From assembly GCF_003231305.1 (NCBI RefSeq), contig NZ_QKVM01000018.1, forward strand, positions 1 through 64,000: a DNA stretch of 64,000 bases, read 5' to 3'. Both the position numbers and the translations under genes were made by a program. Shown in pieces: positions 8,527 through 16,805 of the stretch (the first letter of the stretch is position 1; every line of letters starts with the position of its first letter). This stretch comes from Pseudomonas sichuanensis (GTDB taxonomy: Bacteria > Pseudomonadota > Gammaproteobacteria > Pseudomonadales > Pseudomonadaceae). The notes under the pieces are model-generated. The model ran no database searches. It had not been told where the DNA came from and saw only the letters and a list, made by a program, of their open reading frames with translations.

Positions 8527-9864
8527 TCAGAACTCGTGATCAGCGGTGTCCGGGTTCAGGTTGTCGATGCCCAGCTTGCCTGCGGCCTGCTCGATCGCGC
8601 CGGTCTGCTTGACCAGCGAGGCGATGGCGTCACGCACGATCTGGTTGCCGGCAGCGTTGTCGGCAGCGATCAACTGGTCGTAGTGCTCGCCTTTGAGCGC
8701 GTGGTCGACGATCACCTGCAGCTTGGCTTCGGTGGCTTCCAGGTCGGCCTTGAGGGTGGCGTCGGCGGCCGGGTCGGCCTTGGCCACCAGCGACGACAGG
8801 CTCGGGCCGCTCAGCTTGGTGCCGTCGGTGCGGGTGTACTCGCCCAGGTAGACGTTGCGGATGCCCTTGGCGTCATAGAAGTGCGAGTAGTGGGTGTTGT
8901 CGCTGAAGCAGTCCTGCTCGTCTTCCGGCGAGTTGGCTTCCAGCGAGACCTTCATGCGCTCGCCGGCCAGTTCGCCCAGCGACAGGCTGCCCATGCCGAA
9001 CAGCATCTTGCGCAGGCCGTCGTTGACAGGTTCCGCCTCCAGGGTGGCGCGGTAGTTGTCGGCAACGTTGGGTGCCCAGTTGCCGACCATCTCTTCGAGG
9101 TCCTTGACCAGCAGCTGGGTGACCGATTTCAGGTAGGCACGGCGGCGATCGTTGTGGCCGCCGGTGGCGCCTTTGCCTTCCAGGTAGTCCGACGCCGGGC
9201 GGTTGCCCGCGCCAGGGCCGGTACCGTTGAGGTCCTGGCCCCAGAGCAGGAATTCGATGGCGTGGTAGCCAGTGGCGACGTTGGCTTCGGAACCGCCCAG
9301 CTCGTTCAGGCTGGCCAGTTTCTCGGGGGTGATGTCCTTGACGTCGACCTTGTCTTCGCCAACCTGGATTTCGGTGTTGGCGATGATGTTGGCGCTGGCG
9401 GCCGGGTTGCCCAGGGCGTGCTCGTAGCTCTTGTCGACGTAGTCGATCAGGCCTTCGTCCAGGGGCCAGGCGTTCACCTGGCCTTCCCAGTCGTCGATGA
9501 TGGTGTTGCCGAAGCGGAACGCCTCGCTCTGCAGGTACGGTACGCGGGCGGCGGCCCAGGCTTCTTTCGCGGCCTTCAGGGTCTGGTCGTTGGGGCTGGC
9601 GAGGAACGCGTCCACTGCGGTTTGCAGCTGCTTGGCGGTGCTCAGCGAGTCGCTGTACACGGCGTAGACCATCTCGGTGTAATGCTTGACCACGGCCTTG
9701 CCGGCGGCTTCGTCGACAGCGCCCGGTGCGGCGGCGGCGGTGCTGGCGGCGGCAGGTGCCTGGGCTTGCGGCGCGGCGGCCTTGTCGTTCTTGCCTTCAC
9801 CGCAACCGGCGAGGGCGATGGCGATGGCGAGCAGACTGGCGGAGGCCAGAGGCATACGAATCAT
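8527..9864 (-). CDS. icmP: Imelysin-family periplasmic protein (IcmP-like)
   Basis: A 445-residue imelysin/peptidase M75 family lipoprotein. The start at 9864 follows a CAGGAAA ribosome site and gives a lipoprotein signal (MIRMPLASASLLAIAIALAGC, cysteine near residue 21), then a low-complexity Ala/Pro linker (about 25-50) and the helical imelysin domain. The family motif GYHAIEFLLWGQ (G-x-H-x-x-E) is intact, near residue 200. P. aeruginosa IcmP, an insulin-cleaving metalloproteinase, sits in the same neighbourhood as I remember it. Later work treats many imelysins as iron- or heme-binding rather than proteolytic, so the enzymatic name is uncertain. It is the first gene of the imelysin block, with its own terminator. 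The upstream 148 bases contain an AT-rich GCAAAT-type stretch that might be a Fur site, but the match is weak. Confidence 0.88.
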   Translation of the reverse strand: MIRMPLASASLLAIAIALAGCGEGKNDKAAAPQAQAPAAASTAAAAPGAVDEAAGKAVVKHYTEMVYAVYSDSLSTAKQLQTAVDAFLASPNDQTLKAAKEAWAAARVPYLQSEAFRFGNTIIDDWEGQVNAWPLDEGLIDYVDKSYEHALGNPAASANIIANTEIQVGEDKVDVKDITPEKLASLNELGGSEANVATGYHAIEFLLWGQDLNGTGPGAGNRPASDYLEGKGATGGHNDRRRAYLKSVTQLLVKDLEEMVGNWAPNVADNYRATLEAEPVNDGLRKMLFGMGSLSLGELAGERMKVSLEANSPEDEQDCFSDNTHYSHFYDAKGIRNVYLGEYTRTDGTKLSGPSLSSLVAKADPAADATLKADLEATEAKLQVIVDHALKGEHYDQLIAADNAAGNQIVRDAIASLVKQTGAIEQAAGKLGIDNLNPDTADHEF

Positions 9865-10012
9865 TATTGGTTTCCTGCGTCGTGTGGTTGGACCGTGCGG
9901 CGTGGCACGCGAAACCGCAAGATCATGCGAAAGATTTGCATTTGCTGTAAAGGGGCGGGCGCGCATTTCATGCAAACGCCCGTTTGCGGTGCATCGGCAA
10001 GTGTGGCGAGGG

Positions 10013-12064
10013 TTACAGCACCGAGACCTGGTTGCGTTGTGCCTGCTTGAGGAACGCGGTGAGCTCGCGCGACGACAGCGGCTTGCTGTAGTGGTAGCCC
10101 TGACCTTCGTGGCAGCCCTGGGCGATGATGTAGCTCTCCTGCTCGGCGGTTTCCACGCCTTCGGCGATGACCTGCATCCCCAGGCTCTTGCCCAGCTGGA
10201 TGATGGCCCGGACGATGGTGGCGTCGTCGTCGTCGTCGAGCAGGTCCTGGACGAAGCTCTTGTCGATCTTGATCTTGTCCAGCGGCAGCGACTTCAGGTA
10301 GCTGAGCGAGGAATAGCCGGTGCCGAAGTCGTCGATGGCAATCAGCGCGCCTGAGCGGCGCAGGCTCAGCAGGTGCTGGGCGGCGGTGCTGATGTCTTCC
10401 ATCAGGCCGGTCTCGGTGACTTCCAGCTCCAGGCTGCGCGGCGGCAGGCGGTAGGCCTGCAGCAGGTTGTTGACCACCCGCGGCAGCTCGTTATGGTGCA
10501 ACTGCACGGTGGACAGGTTGACCGCCATGCGCAGTTCGCTGAAGCCCAGGTCGTGCCACTCGCGCAACTGGCGGCAGGCCTGGTCGAGTACCCATTCGCC
10601 AATGCTGATGATGTTGCCGTTCTGTTCGGCCAGCGGGATGAATTGGTCCGGCGGCACCATGCCCAGCTCCGGGTGCTGCCAGCGCAGCAGTGCCTCGACG
10701 CCGACCACGCGGTGATCGCGGTAGCTGATCTGCGGTTGGTAGACCAGGTACAACTGGTTGCGCGGCAGGGCTTCGCGCAGGTCTTTTTCCAGTTCGCGGC
10801 GCCGGCGCATCTCGCTGTCGACGCTGGCGATGTAGAACTGGTAGCGGTTGCGCGAGCGGGCCTTGGCCAGGGTCATGGTCTGTTCGGCTTTTTGCAGCAG
10901 CTTCTCGGTGCTGTCGCCGTCCTCGGGGAACAGGGTGATGCCGATGGTGGCGCGCAGGCGGATCTGCTGGTGATCGAGGTCGAATGGCGCTTCGAGGTCG
11001 TCGAGGATGCTCTGGGCCAGCTCGGCGGCTTCATAGGGTTGTTCGATGTTGGCCTGGACCAGGGCGAACTGGTCGCCCCCCAGGCGGGCCAGGGCGCCAA
11101 GGCGGCCGCTGTGGGCGCGCAGGCGGTCGGCCAGGGCCAGCAGCAGCTGGTCGCCAACCTGGTAGCTGAACTGCTCGTTGATGCCCTTGAAGTCGTCCAG
11201 GCCCACGCACAGCACGGCCACGCGCCGTTGCAGGCGGCCGCCGTCGTCGAGGATTTTGTCCAGCTGCTGCTGCAACTGCTGGCGGTTGGGCAGGCCGGTG
11301 AGGAAGTCGTACTGGGCCATGCGTTGCAGGCTGTTCTCGGCTTCGTGGCGCAGGTGGGTGTTGCGCTCGATGGACGCCAGCAACTGGTTGGCGGTGTTGA
11401 CCCAGATGCCCAGTTCGTTCTTCTCGTGGCCCTTGAGCAACGGAATCTGGTGCTGGCTGGGGCGGTCGGGGTTGATCTGGGTGAGGTGCTCGATGATCTT
11501 CGACAGCGGCTTGGTCAGCAGCCAGTGGTACACCAGGTACAGCACCAGGCCCATGGCCAGGGCGCGCAATACCCCGGAAATGAAGATGATCACGGCGTTG
11601 ATCAAAAAGCCTTCGCCGTAGCTGGAGGTGTCGAGGGTGATGCTCAGGTCGCCGTAGTATTCGCTATACGGGCCGCGGCCGACCAGTTGCGTGGTATAGG
11701 TGCGTTCCTGGCCAAGGATCGGGTCGGTCAGCCAGCGCATGGACATGTCCTGCAGCGGCCTGGATTTTTCCGCGAGCATGGTTTCGTTGGGGTGGCCGAT
11801 GGAGGCCATGCGCACCGATTCGTCCTGGAACAGGCCTTCCATCACCTGCATGCCCATTTCCCGGTCGAGGCTGTACACCGCCTGGGTGGAAGGGTCGCGG
11901 AACATGTCGAGAATGCGCTGGGCGTCGCTGTTCACGGCCTGGCGGGTCTTGTAGACGTCATAGACGATCTGCGCGCAGCTGAGCACGACACCGACCGCCA
12001 ACGCCGAGAGCAGCACCACCCTGAGCAACTTCACCGACAAGCTGTTGCGAAATTCCAGCTTCAA
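10013..12064 (-). CDS. bifA: c-di-GMP phosphodiesterase BifA (degenerate GGDEF plus EAL)
   Basis: This inner-membrane enzyme hydrolyses c-di-GMP and so promotes motility and biofilm dispersal. The protein (683 residues from the start chosen) has a transmembrane helix at about 11-35, a periplasmic sensor loop, a second helix at about 155-185, a HAMP-like linker, a GGDEF domain whose signature reads GGDQF (residues 329-333), and an EAL domain with EAL at 457-459, DDFGTGYSS and AEGVE all intact. The altered GGDQF is characteristic of BifA and implies no cyclase activity. I chose a TTG start at 12064: AAGGAAA lies five bases upstream and it gives MKLEFRNS; upstream ATG codons at 12094 and 12145 add a non-conserved leader. 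The sodB neighbour matches the bifA locus in P. aeruginosa and P. putida. Confidence 0.93.
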   Translation of the reverse strand: MKLEFRNSLSVKLLRVVLLSALAVGVVLSCAQIVYDVYKTRQAVNSDAQRILDMFRDPSTQAVYSLDREMGMQVMEGLFQDESVRMASIGHPNETMLAEKSRPLQDMSMRWLTDPILGQERTYTTQLVGRGPYSEYYGDLSITLDTSSYGEGFLINAVIIFISGVLRALAMGLVLYLVYHWLLTKPLSKIIEHLTQINPDRPSQHQIPLLKGHEKNELGIWVNTANQLLASIERNTHLRHEAENSLQRMAQYDFLTGLPNRQQLQQQLDKILDDGGRLQRRVAVLCVGLDDFKGINEQFSYQVGDQLLLALADRLRAHSGRLGALARLGGDQFALVQANIEQPYEAAELAQSILDDLEAPFDLDHQQIRLRATIGITLFPEDGDSTEKLLQKAEQTMTLAKARSRNRYQFYIASVDSEMRRRRELEKDLREALPRNQLYLVYQPQISYRDHRVVGVEALLRWQHPELGMVPPDQFIPLAEQNGNIISIGEWVLDQACRQLREWHDLGFSELRMAVNLSTVQLHHNELPRVVNNLLQAYRLPPRSLELEVTETGLMEDISTAAQHLLSLRRSGALIAIDDFGTGYSSLSYLKSLPLDKIKIDKSFVQDLLDDDDDATIVRAIIQLGKSLGMQVIAEGVETAEQESYIIAQGCHEGQGYHYSKPLSSRELTAFLKQAQRNQVSVL

Positions 12065-12289
12065 AGGGGTTTCCTTAATCCATGCGCATGCCATTATTTT
12101 GCCATCAATCCTGGCAACAAGACTATCGACCGATTGCCCGCCCATCGACGGAATTGCCCTTGGCTCTATATCGGTTGAACGGCCATGCGACTTGAGTGCG
12201 CTGCATCAACTTTCCAGAAAATTGATGTTAGCGCGCTCTGCGTGCTGAGCAAGAGCACAAAGGCAGACAACGGGCGAAAAAAAGGCGAA

Positions 12290-12317
12290 AAAAAACCCGG
12301 CGGCTGCCGGGTTTTTT
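12290..12317 (-). terminator. Rho-independent terminator after sodB
   Basis: The hairpin AACCCGGC-GGCT/AGCC-GCCGGGTT is flanked by A-runs and T-runs on both sides, so it can work in both directions. It lies 17 bases past the sodB stop and upstream of bifA. Confidence 0.92.
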
Positions 12318-12333
12318 CGCAGGGCTTGGCTGA

Positions 12334-12930
12334 TCAGGCCGTGAAGACCTTGCCTTCGAGCTGCTCGGCAACGAACTTCCAGTTGACCAGGTTCCAGAAC
12401 GCCTCGACGTACTTCGGACGCAGGTTGCGATAGTCGATGTAGTAGGCGTGCTCCCAGACGTCGCAGGTCAGCAGCGGGGTGTCGCCGCTGGTCAGCGGGC
12501 AGCCGGCGCCGATGGTGCTGGCCAGGGCCAGGGAGCCGTCAGCCTTCTTCACCAGCCAGCCCCAGCCGGAACCGAAGGTGCCGACCGAAGTCTTGGTGAA
12601 CTCTTCCTTGAACTTGTCGAAGGAACCGAAAGCGGCATTGATGGCATCAGCCAGGGCGCCGGTCGGCTGGCCGCCGCCGTTTGGCGACAGGCATTCCCAG
12701 TAGAAGGAGTGGTTCCAGATCTGAGCGGCGTTGTTGAAGATGCCACCCGAAGAGGTCTTGACGATCTCTTCCAGGGTCTTGCCTTCGAATTCGGTGCCTG
12801 GGACCAGGTTGTTCAGGTTCACGACATAGGTGTTGTGGTGCTTGTCGTGGTGAAACTCCAGGGTTTCCTTGGAGATGTGCGGCTGCAGGGCATCGTGGGC
12901 GTACGGCAGCGGCGGCAATTCAAAAGCCAT
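12334..12930 (-). CDS. sodB: Superoxide dismutase [Fe], cytoplasmic
   Basis: This enzyme converts superoxide to hydrogen peroxide and oxygen. The 198-residue protein is full length for iron SodB. The metal ligands are visible as His27 (FHHDKHH), His74 (WNHSFYW), and the Asp/His pair of DVWEHAYY near residues 157 and 161. The Fe-type features [11 protein letters not shown] and GSGWGWLV are present. There is no signal peptide, as expected for the cytoplasmic enzyme. The start is well placed behind CAGGAGATCCACC. It is a single-gene unit with its own terminator at 12290-12317. The 222-base upstream gap to the LysE-type gene should hold its promoter. Iron-dependent expression is known for the family but no clear box was identified here. 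Confidence 0.97.
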   Translation of the reverse strand: MAFELPPLPYAHDALQPHISKETLEFHHDKHHNTYVVNLNNLVPGTEFEGKTLEEIVKTSSGGIFNNAAQIWNHSFYWECLSPNGGGQPTGALADAINAAFGSFDKFKEEFTKTSVGTFGSGWGWLVKKADGSLALASTIGAGCPLTSGDTPLLTCDVWEHAYYIDYRNLRPKYVEAFWNLVNWKFVAEQLEGKVFTA

Positions 12931-13153
12931 GGTGGATCTCCTGATTCAGGTCTGTTCGCGGTTTGCGCAAGGCCGATCACGGGCGGCCCGGTGAGCGTCG
13001 GCGAGTTTGTACTCTTTGCGACGCAAGGGCTGGATCATAGCACCCGGTCTTGCGCATAACCACGCAACAACTATAGGGAATAGAGGTTCCAGAGCGGTTG
13101 GCGCGGCTGACCGGCGGGCTTTGGCCGCTGTGTGGCTCCCACATTGTGAGCCG

Positions 13154-13753
13154 TCAGTTGAAGATCAACTGCGCCGCTACCGCGAACATCATCACCGCCA
13201 CCATCAGGTCCAGCATCCGCCAGGTCGCCGGCCGTGCCAGCCATGGCGCCAGCCACGCAGCGCCCACGGCCAGGGTAGTGAACCACAGCAGCGACGCGCT
13301 GGCGGCACCGGCCACGTAGGCGCCAGGCACGGTCTGCTGGGCGCCGAGCGAGCCGATCAGCAGCACCGTGTCCAGGTAAACGTGCGGGTTGAGCAAGGTC
13401 ACCGCCAGCGCACTGAGCAGCACCGCGCGGCGCGAGCGCACGCCCTGGTTCTGCTGATGCTGCAGGCTCTGCTTGGAGCAGGCGCTGCGCAAAGCCTTGG
13501 CGCCGTACCAGATCAGGAACACCGCGCCGCCCCAGCGGGCCACCGCCAGCAACGTCGGGTTATGCGCCAGCACCGTGGCCAGGCCGAACACCCCGGCGGC
13601 CACCAGCAGCGCATCGCAGACGATGCACAGCGCCGCCACCGGCAGGTGATGTTCGCGGCGCAGGCTCTGGGCCAGGACGAAGGCGTTCTGCGCGCCGATG
13701 GCCATGATCAGGCCGAAGGCCACCAGCATGCCGTTCAGATAGCTTTGCCACAT
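13154..13753 (-). CDS. argO: LysE/ArgO-family amino-acid exporter
   Basis: A 199-residue inner-membrane exporter of the LysE/RhtB superfamily. The family start motif is visible: GMLVAFGLIMAIGAQNAFVLAQ-type residues 7-28, with the conserved GAQNAFVL segment. About six transmembrane helices are predicted from the hydrophobic blocks. The start at 13753 (MWQSYLNG) is chosen because the longer upstream frame is hydrophilic and overlaps the promoter region shared with argP. It is divergent from an ArgP/LysG-type LysR regulator (13879-14769) with 125 bases between them, the classic arrangement in which the regulator responds to arginine or lysine and turns on the exporter. The substrate (arginine versus lysine) is by context only. 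Confidence 0.88.
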   Translation of the reverse strand: MWQSYLNGMLVAFGLIMAIGAQNAFVLAQSLRREHHLPVAALCIVCDALLVAAGVFGLATVLAHNPTLLAVARWGGAVFLIWYGAKALRSACSKQSLQHQQNQGVRSRRAVLLSALAVTLLNPHVYLDTVLLIGSLGAQQTVPGAYVAGAASASLLWFTTLAVGAAWLAPWLARPATWRMLDLMVAVMMFAVAAQLIFN

Positions 13754-13878
13754 AGCGCCAACACTCCACTGACACCGACGCAGGGGCCGGTGTTGATTGC
13801 CAAGAAAGATGTGGCCATTGTGGCGCCCTCGGCTGTATAAGAAAAACAAATAGAGCTGATCACTCATTAGAGAAATCG

Positions 13879-14769
13879 ATGTTCGACTATAAGCTGCTCG
13901 CCGCCCTCGCCGCGGTGATCGAACAAGCGGGCTTCGAGCGCGCCGCCCAAGTGCTGGGGCTGTCGCAATCGGCCATCTCCCAGCGCATCAAGCTGCTCGA
14001 GGCCAGGGTCGGCCAGCCGGTGCTGGTGCGGGCCACGCCGCCCAGCCCCACCGAGGTCGGCCGCCAGTTGCTCAACCATGTGCAGCAGGTGCGCCTGCTG
14101 GAGCGCGACCTGCAGCGCCAGGTGCCGGCGCTGGACGAGGAGGGGATGCCAGAGCGCCTGCGCATCGCGCTCAATGCCGACAGCCTGGCGACCTGGTGGG
14201 CGGGGGCGGTGGGGGCGTTCTGTGCCGAGCAGCAGGTGCTGCTGGACTTGGTGGTGGAAGACCAGGATGTCGGCCTCAAGCGCATGCGCGCCGGTGAAGT
14301 GGCGGCCTGCCTGTGCGGCAGCGAACGGCCGGTGGCCGGGGCGCGGAGCATGCCGTTGGGGGCGATGCGCTACCGGGCGCTGGCCAGCCCCGCGTTCATG
14401 GCGCGTTACTTCCCCAACGGCTTCGAGGTGGCACGGCTGGCGCGCACGCCGGCGGTGGTGTTCGGCCCGGACGATTTCCTGCAGCATCGCTACCTGGCAT
14501 CGTTGGGCATCCAGGACGGTTTCCTGCACCACCTGTGCCCCTCGTCCGAAGGTTTCCTGCGCATGACCGAGGCGGGCCTGGGCTGGGGGCTTGTGCCGGA
14601 GCGCCAGGTGGCCGAGCAGTTGGGCCGTGGCGAACTGGTGGAAATCTGCAGCGATACCCCCATCGATGTGCCGCTGTACTGGCATCATTGGCGTAACGGC
14701 GGGCAACTGCTCGCCCAGCTGACCGAGCACCTGCGCCATTCGGCGCGGGACTGGCTGGTGCCCTTGTAG
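13879..14769 (+). CDS. argP: LysR-family regulator ArgP (IciA/LysG type)
   Basis: A 296-residue LysR-type transcription factor of the ArgP group. The N-terminal helix-turn-helix (about residues 15-60) reads LAALAAVIEQAGFERAAQVL-like, followed by LSQSAISQRIKLLEARVGQPVLVR, the standard LysR pattern, and then a co-inducer-binding domain. ArgP proteins sense arginine and lysine and activate the divergent exporter gene. The gene starts 125 bases from the argO start, so the operator should lie in 13754-13878. It is followed after 49 bases by an epimerase gene on the same strand, with a separate ribosome site. Confidence is high for the family and good for the ArgP identity given the exporter partner. 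Confidence 0.9.
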   Translation: MFDYKLLAALAAVIEQAGFERAAQVLGLSQSAISQRIKLLEARVGQPVLVRATPPSPTEVGRQLLNHVQQVRLLERDLQRQVPALDEEGMPERLRIALNADSLATWWAGAVGAFCAEQQVLLDLVVEDQDVGLKRMRAGEVAACLCGSERPVAGARSMPLGAMRYRALASPAFMARYFPNGFEVARLARTPAVVFGPDDFLQHRYLASLGIQDGFLHHLCPSSEGFLRMTEAGLGWGLVPERQVAEQLGRGELVEICSDTPIDVPLYWHHWRNGGQLLAQLTEHLRHSARDWLVPL

Positions 14770-14818
14770 GCCTGGCCGGCGTCTGCTGCATCTGAAATCT
14801 GGCAAGGCGGAGTGTTAC

Positions 14819-15814
14819 ATGCGAATTCTGGTCACCGGCGCGAGCGGCTTCATCGGCGGGCGTTTTGCGCGCTTTGCCCTGGAGCAGGGTCTTGAGGTAC
14901 GGGTCAATGGCCGGCGGGCGGAGGGCGTGGAACACCTGGTCAAGCGCGGCGCGCAGTTCATCCCCGGCGACCTGGGCGACGCCGAATTGGCCCGGCGGCT
15001 TTGCCAGGGCGTCGATACGGTGGTGCACTGCGCCGGTGCGGTGGGCAACTGGGGGCGTTACCAGGACTTCTACCAGGGCAACGTGGTGCTGACCGAGAAC
15101 GTGGTCGAAGGTTGCATCAAGGAGCATGTGCGGCGCCTGGTGCACCTGTCGTCGCCGTCGATCTACTTCAATGGCCGTGCCCAGCGTGATATCCGCGAAG
15201 AGCAGGTGCCACGGCGCTTTCACGATCACTACGGTTTGACCAAGCACCTGGCCGAGCAGAAGGTATTCGGTGCCCAGGAGTTCGGCCTGGAGGTACTGGC
15301 CCTGCGGCCTCGCTTCGTTACCGGGGCTGGCGATGCCAGTATTTTCCCGCGGCTGATGCGCATGCAGCGCAAGGGGCGCGTGGCGATCATCGGCAATGGC
15401 CTGAACAAGGTCGATTTCACCAGCGTGCACAACCTCAACGAAGCGTTGCTCAGCGCGCTGTTTGCCGAGGCGCCAGCGCTGGGGCAGGCCTATAACATCA
15501 GCAACGGCCACCCATTGCCGTTGTGGGATGTGGTGAATTACGTCATGCGCCAGATGCAGCTGCCGCAGGTCACCCGCTATCGCAGTTTCGGCCTGGCCTA
15601 CAGCCTGGCGGCGGTCAACGAGGCCGCCTGCCTGCTCTGGCCAGGGCGCCCGCAGCCGACTCTGACGCGTACCGCGATGCAGGTGATGAGCAAGGACTTC
15701 ACCCTCGACATCAGCCGTGCCCGTCAGTATCTGGACTACCGCCCGAAGACCGACACCTGGGCCGCGCTGGATGAATTCTGTCATTGGTGGAAAGCGCAAC
15801 CGGGCAATCAGTGA
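14819..15814 (+). CDS. NAD-dependent epimerase/dehydratase (extended SDR)
   Basis: A 331-residue extended short-chain dehydrogenase. The N-terminal nucleotide-binding motif is VTGASGFIGG (residues 4-13; GxxGxxG type) and the active-site tyrosine/lysine pair appears as HDHYGLTKHLAEQ (YxxxK, around residues 137-141). The family acts on nucleotide sugars, steroids or other carbonyl compounds; this branch resembles 3-beta-hydroxysteroid dehydrogenase/isomerase-like proteins, and the substrate is unknown. A ribosome site AAGGCGGAG precedes the ATG. It follows argP on the same strand, possibly in one transcript, and the next gene begins 87 bases later. Confidence 0.85.
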   Translation: MRILVTGASGFIGGRFARFALEQGLEVRVNGRRAEGVEHLVKRGAQFIPGDLGDAELARRLCQGVDTVVHCAGAVGNWGRYQDFYQGNVVLTENVVEGCIKEHVRRLVHLSSPSIYFNGRAQRDIREEQVPRRFHDHYGLTKHLAEQKVFGAQEFGLEVLALRPRFVTGAGDASIFPRLMRMQRKGRVAIIGNGLNKVDFTSVHNLNEALLSALFAEAPALGQAYNISNGHPLPLWDVVNYVMRQMQLPQVTRYRSFGLAYSLAAVNEAACLLWPGRPQPTLTRTAMQVMSKDFTLDISRARQYLDYRPKTDTWAALDEFCHWWKAQPGNQ

Positions 15815-15901
15815 ACCTGCTGCCGGGATGATGGTCTGCAGTGCGCCGCCTTGGCGGTTTATACTCATGCCTCTTTGCTACCACAGTGGTTGAATGCACC
15901 C

Positions 15902-16723
15902 ATGCGTAACGACGCCCACGACGATTTCGACGACGTGCCCGCCCTGCGCGCCGGCACCCAGGATGACGATGAGCTGTTGCCCGCCCATGTCGCGCGCAGC
16001 CGCCAGAAGGCCGCGCAGCCGCGCAGCAATGGCCCGCTATGGGCGTTGCTTGGGGCCTCGTTCATTGGCCTGGCCGGGTTGGGCTGGTGGAGCTTTCAGC
16101 AGATATCGCTGTTGGAGCAGCAACTGGTAGCGACCCAGGAAAGCTTTGCCCGTATCAGCGAAGAAGCGGCCGGGCGCCTGCAGGCGATCAGCGGCAAGGT
16201 CGACGCGAGCGAGTCGACCAGCACCACCGGCAGCGAAGCGTTGAAGCTGCAGATCCGTCAGTTGCAAGCCAACCTGGCCGAGCAGGGCAAGCAGCAGCAA
16301 GGCGTTGCCGGCCAGGCAGGCGACTTGGGCAAGCGCCTGGAGCAGGTACTGGCCGATACCCGTGAGCAGCAGAAAGCAGTGACCGAGTTGCAGGGGCAAC
16401 TGCAAGCGCAATTGAAGGCCGTGAATACGGAGCTGGCGGCGTTGAAGTCGGGCCAGCTCGACGGTGGCAAGCTCGATGGTCAGTTGAAAAGCCTGGGCAG
16501 CGAGGTGGAGGCCCTTAAGAAGCGCAACCCGAGTGCGGCGATCGAGAGCCTGGAGCAGGATGTGCTGGTGCTCAAGAGCCAGGTCGACAACCGCTCGGCG
16601 CAATCGGCCGGGGGCGCCTCGGTGCAGGAGTTCGATGCGTTCCGCGGGCAGACCACCCGCAGCATCAATACCCTGCAGAGCCAGATCCAGAACCTGCAGC
16701 AGCAGATCAACGCTCGCCCCTGA
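15902..16723 (+). CDS. Membrane-anchored coiled-coil protein of unknown function
   Basis: A 273-residue protein. The first 40 residues are acidic then basic and probably cytoplasmic; one transmembrane helix follows (about 44-64, WALLGASFIGLAGLGWW), then a long Gln/Leu/Glu-rich stretch from about 70 to the end with heptad-like spacing, so most of the protein should be a periplasmic coiled coil. No catalytic motif was seen. The start was taken at MRNDAHDD because the upstream in-frame codons overlap the intergenic region without a better ribosome site. Proteins with this plan are common in Pseudomonas and are usually annotated as hypothetical or ATPase-like. It is a single gene ending at a bidirectional terminator. 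Confidence 0.8.
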   Translation: MRNDAHDDFDDVPALRAGTQDDDELLPAHVARSRQKAAQPRSNGPLWALLGASFIGLAGLGWWSFQQISLLEQQLVATQESFARISEEAAGRLQAISGKVDASESTSTTGSEALKLQIRQLQANLAEQGKQQQGVAGQAGDLGKRLEQVLADTREQQKAVTELQGQLQAQLKAVNTELAALKSGQLDGGKLDGQLKSLGSEVEALKKRNPSAAIESLEQDVLVLKSQVDNRSAQSAGGASVQEFDAFRGQTTRSINTLQSQIQNLQQQINARP

Positions 16724-16763
16724 TACTTGTGCTGCCGGGCGCTTGCCCCGCGATTGGACCATG

Positions 16764-16791
16764 AAAAAAGGCGCCCGAAGGCGCCTTTTTT
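16764..16791. terminator. Bidirectional terminator between convergent genes
   Basis: AAAAAAGGCGCC-CGAA-GGCGCCTTTTTT is a perfect hairpin with A and T tracts on either side. It serves both the coiled-coil gene (plus strand) and the phosphate transporter (minus strand). A partial REP core (about 16735-16756) lies just before it. Confidence 0.95.
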
Positions 16792-16805
16792 CATGACTAC
16801 GGTGT

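Noticed and set aside
9865-10012. Fur box upstream of the imelysin gene
   Set aside because: The AT-rich GCAAAT-type stretch shares only a partial match to the Fur consensus; not strong enough to annotate.
13867-14805. A 312-codon minus-strand frame opposite argP
   Set aside because: argP has a clear LysR structure; the opposite frame is Arg/Pro/His-rich without motifs.
15902-16723. Secretion-system or TolA-type identity for the coiled-coil membrane protein
   Set aside because: Only a membrane helix and a coiled coil are visible; no TolA C-terminal or secretion motif.
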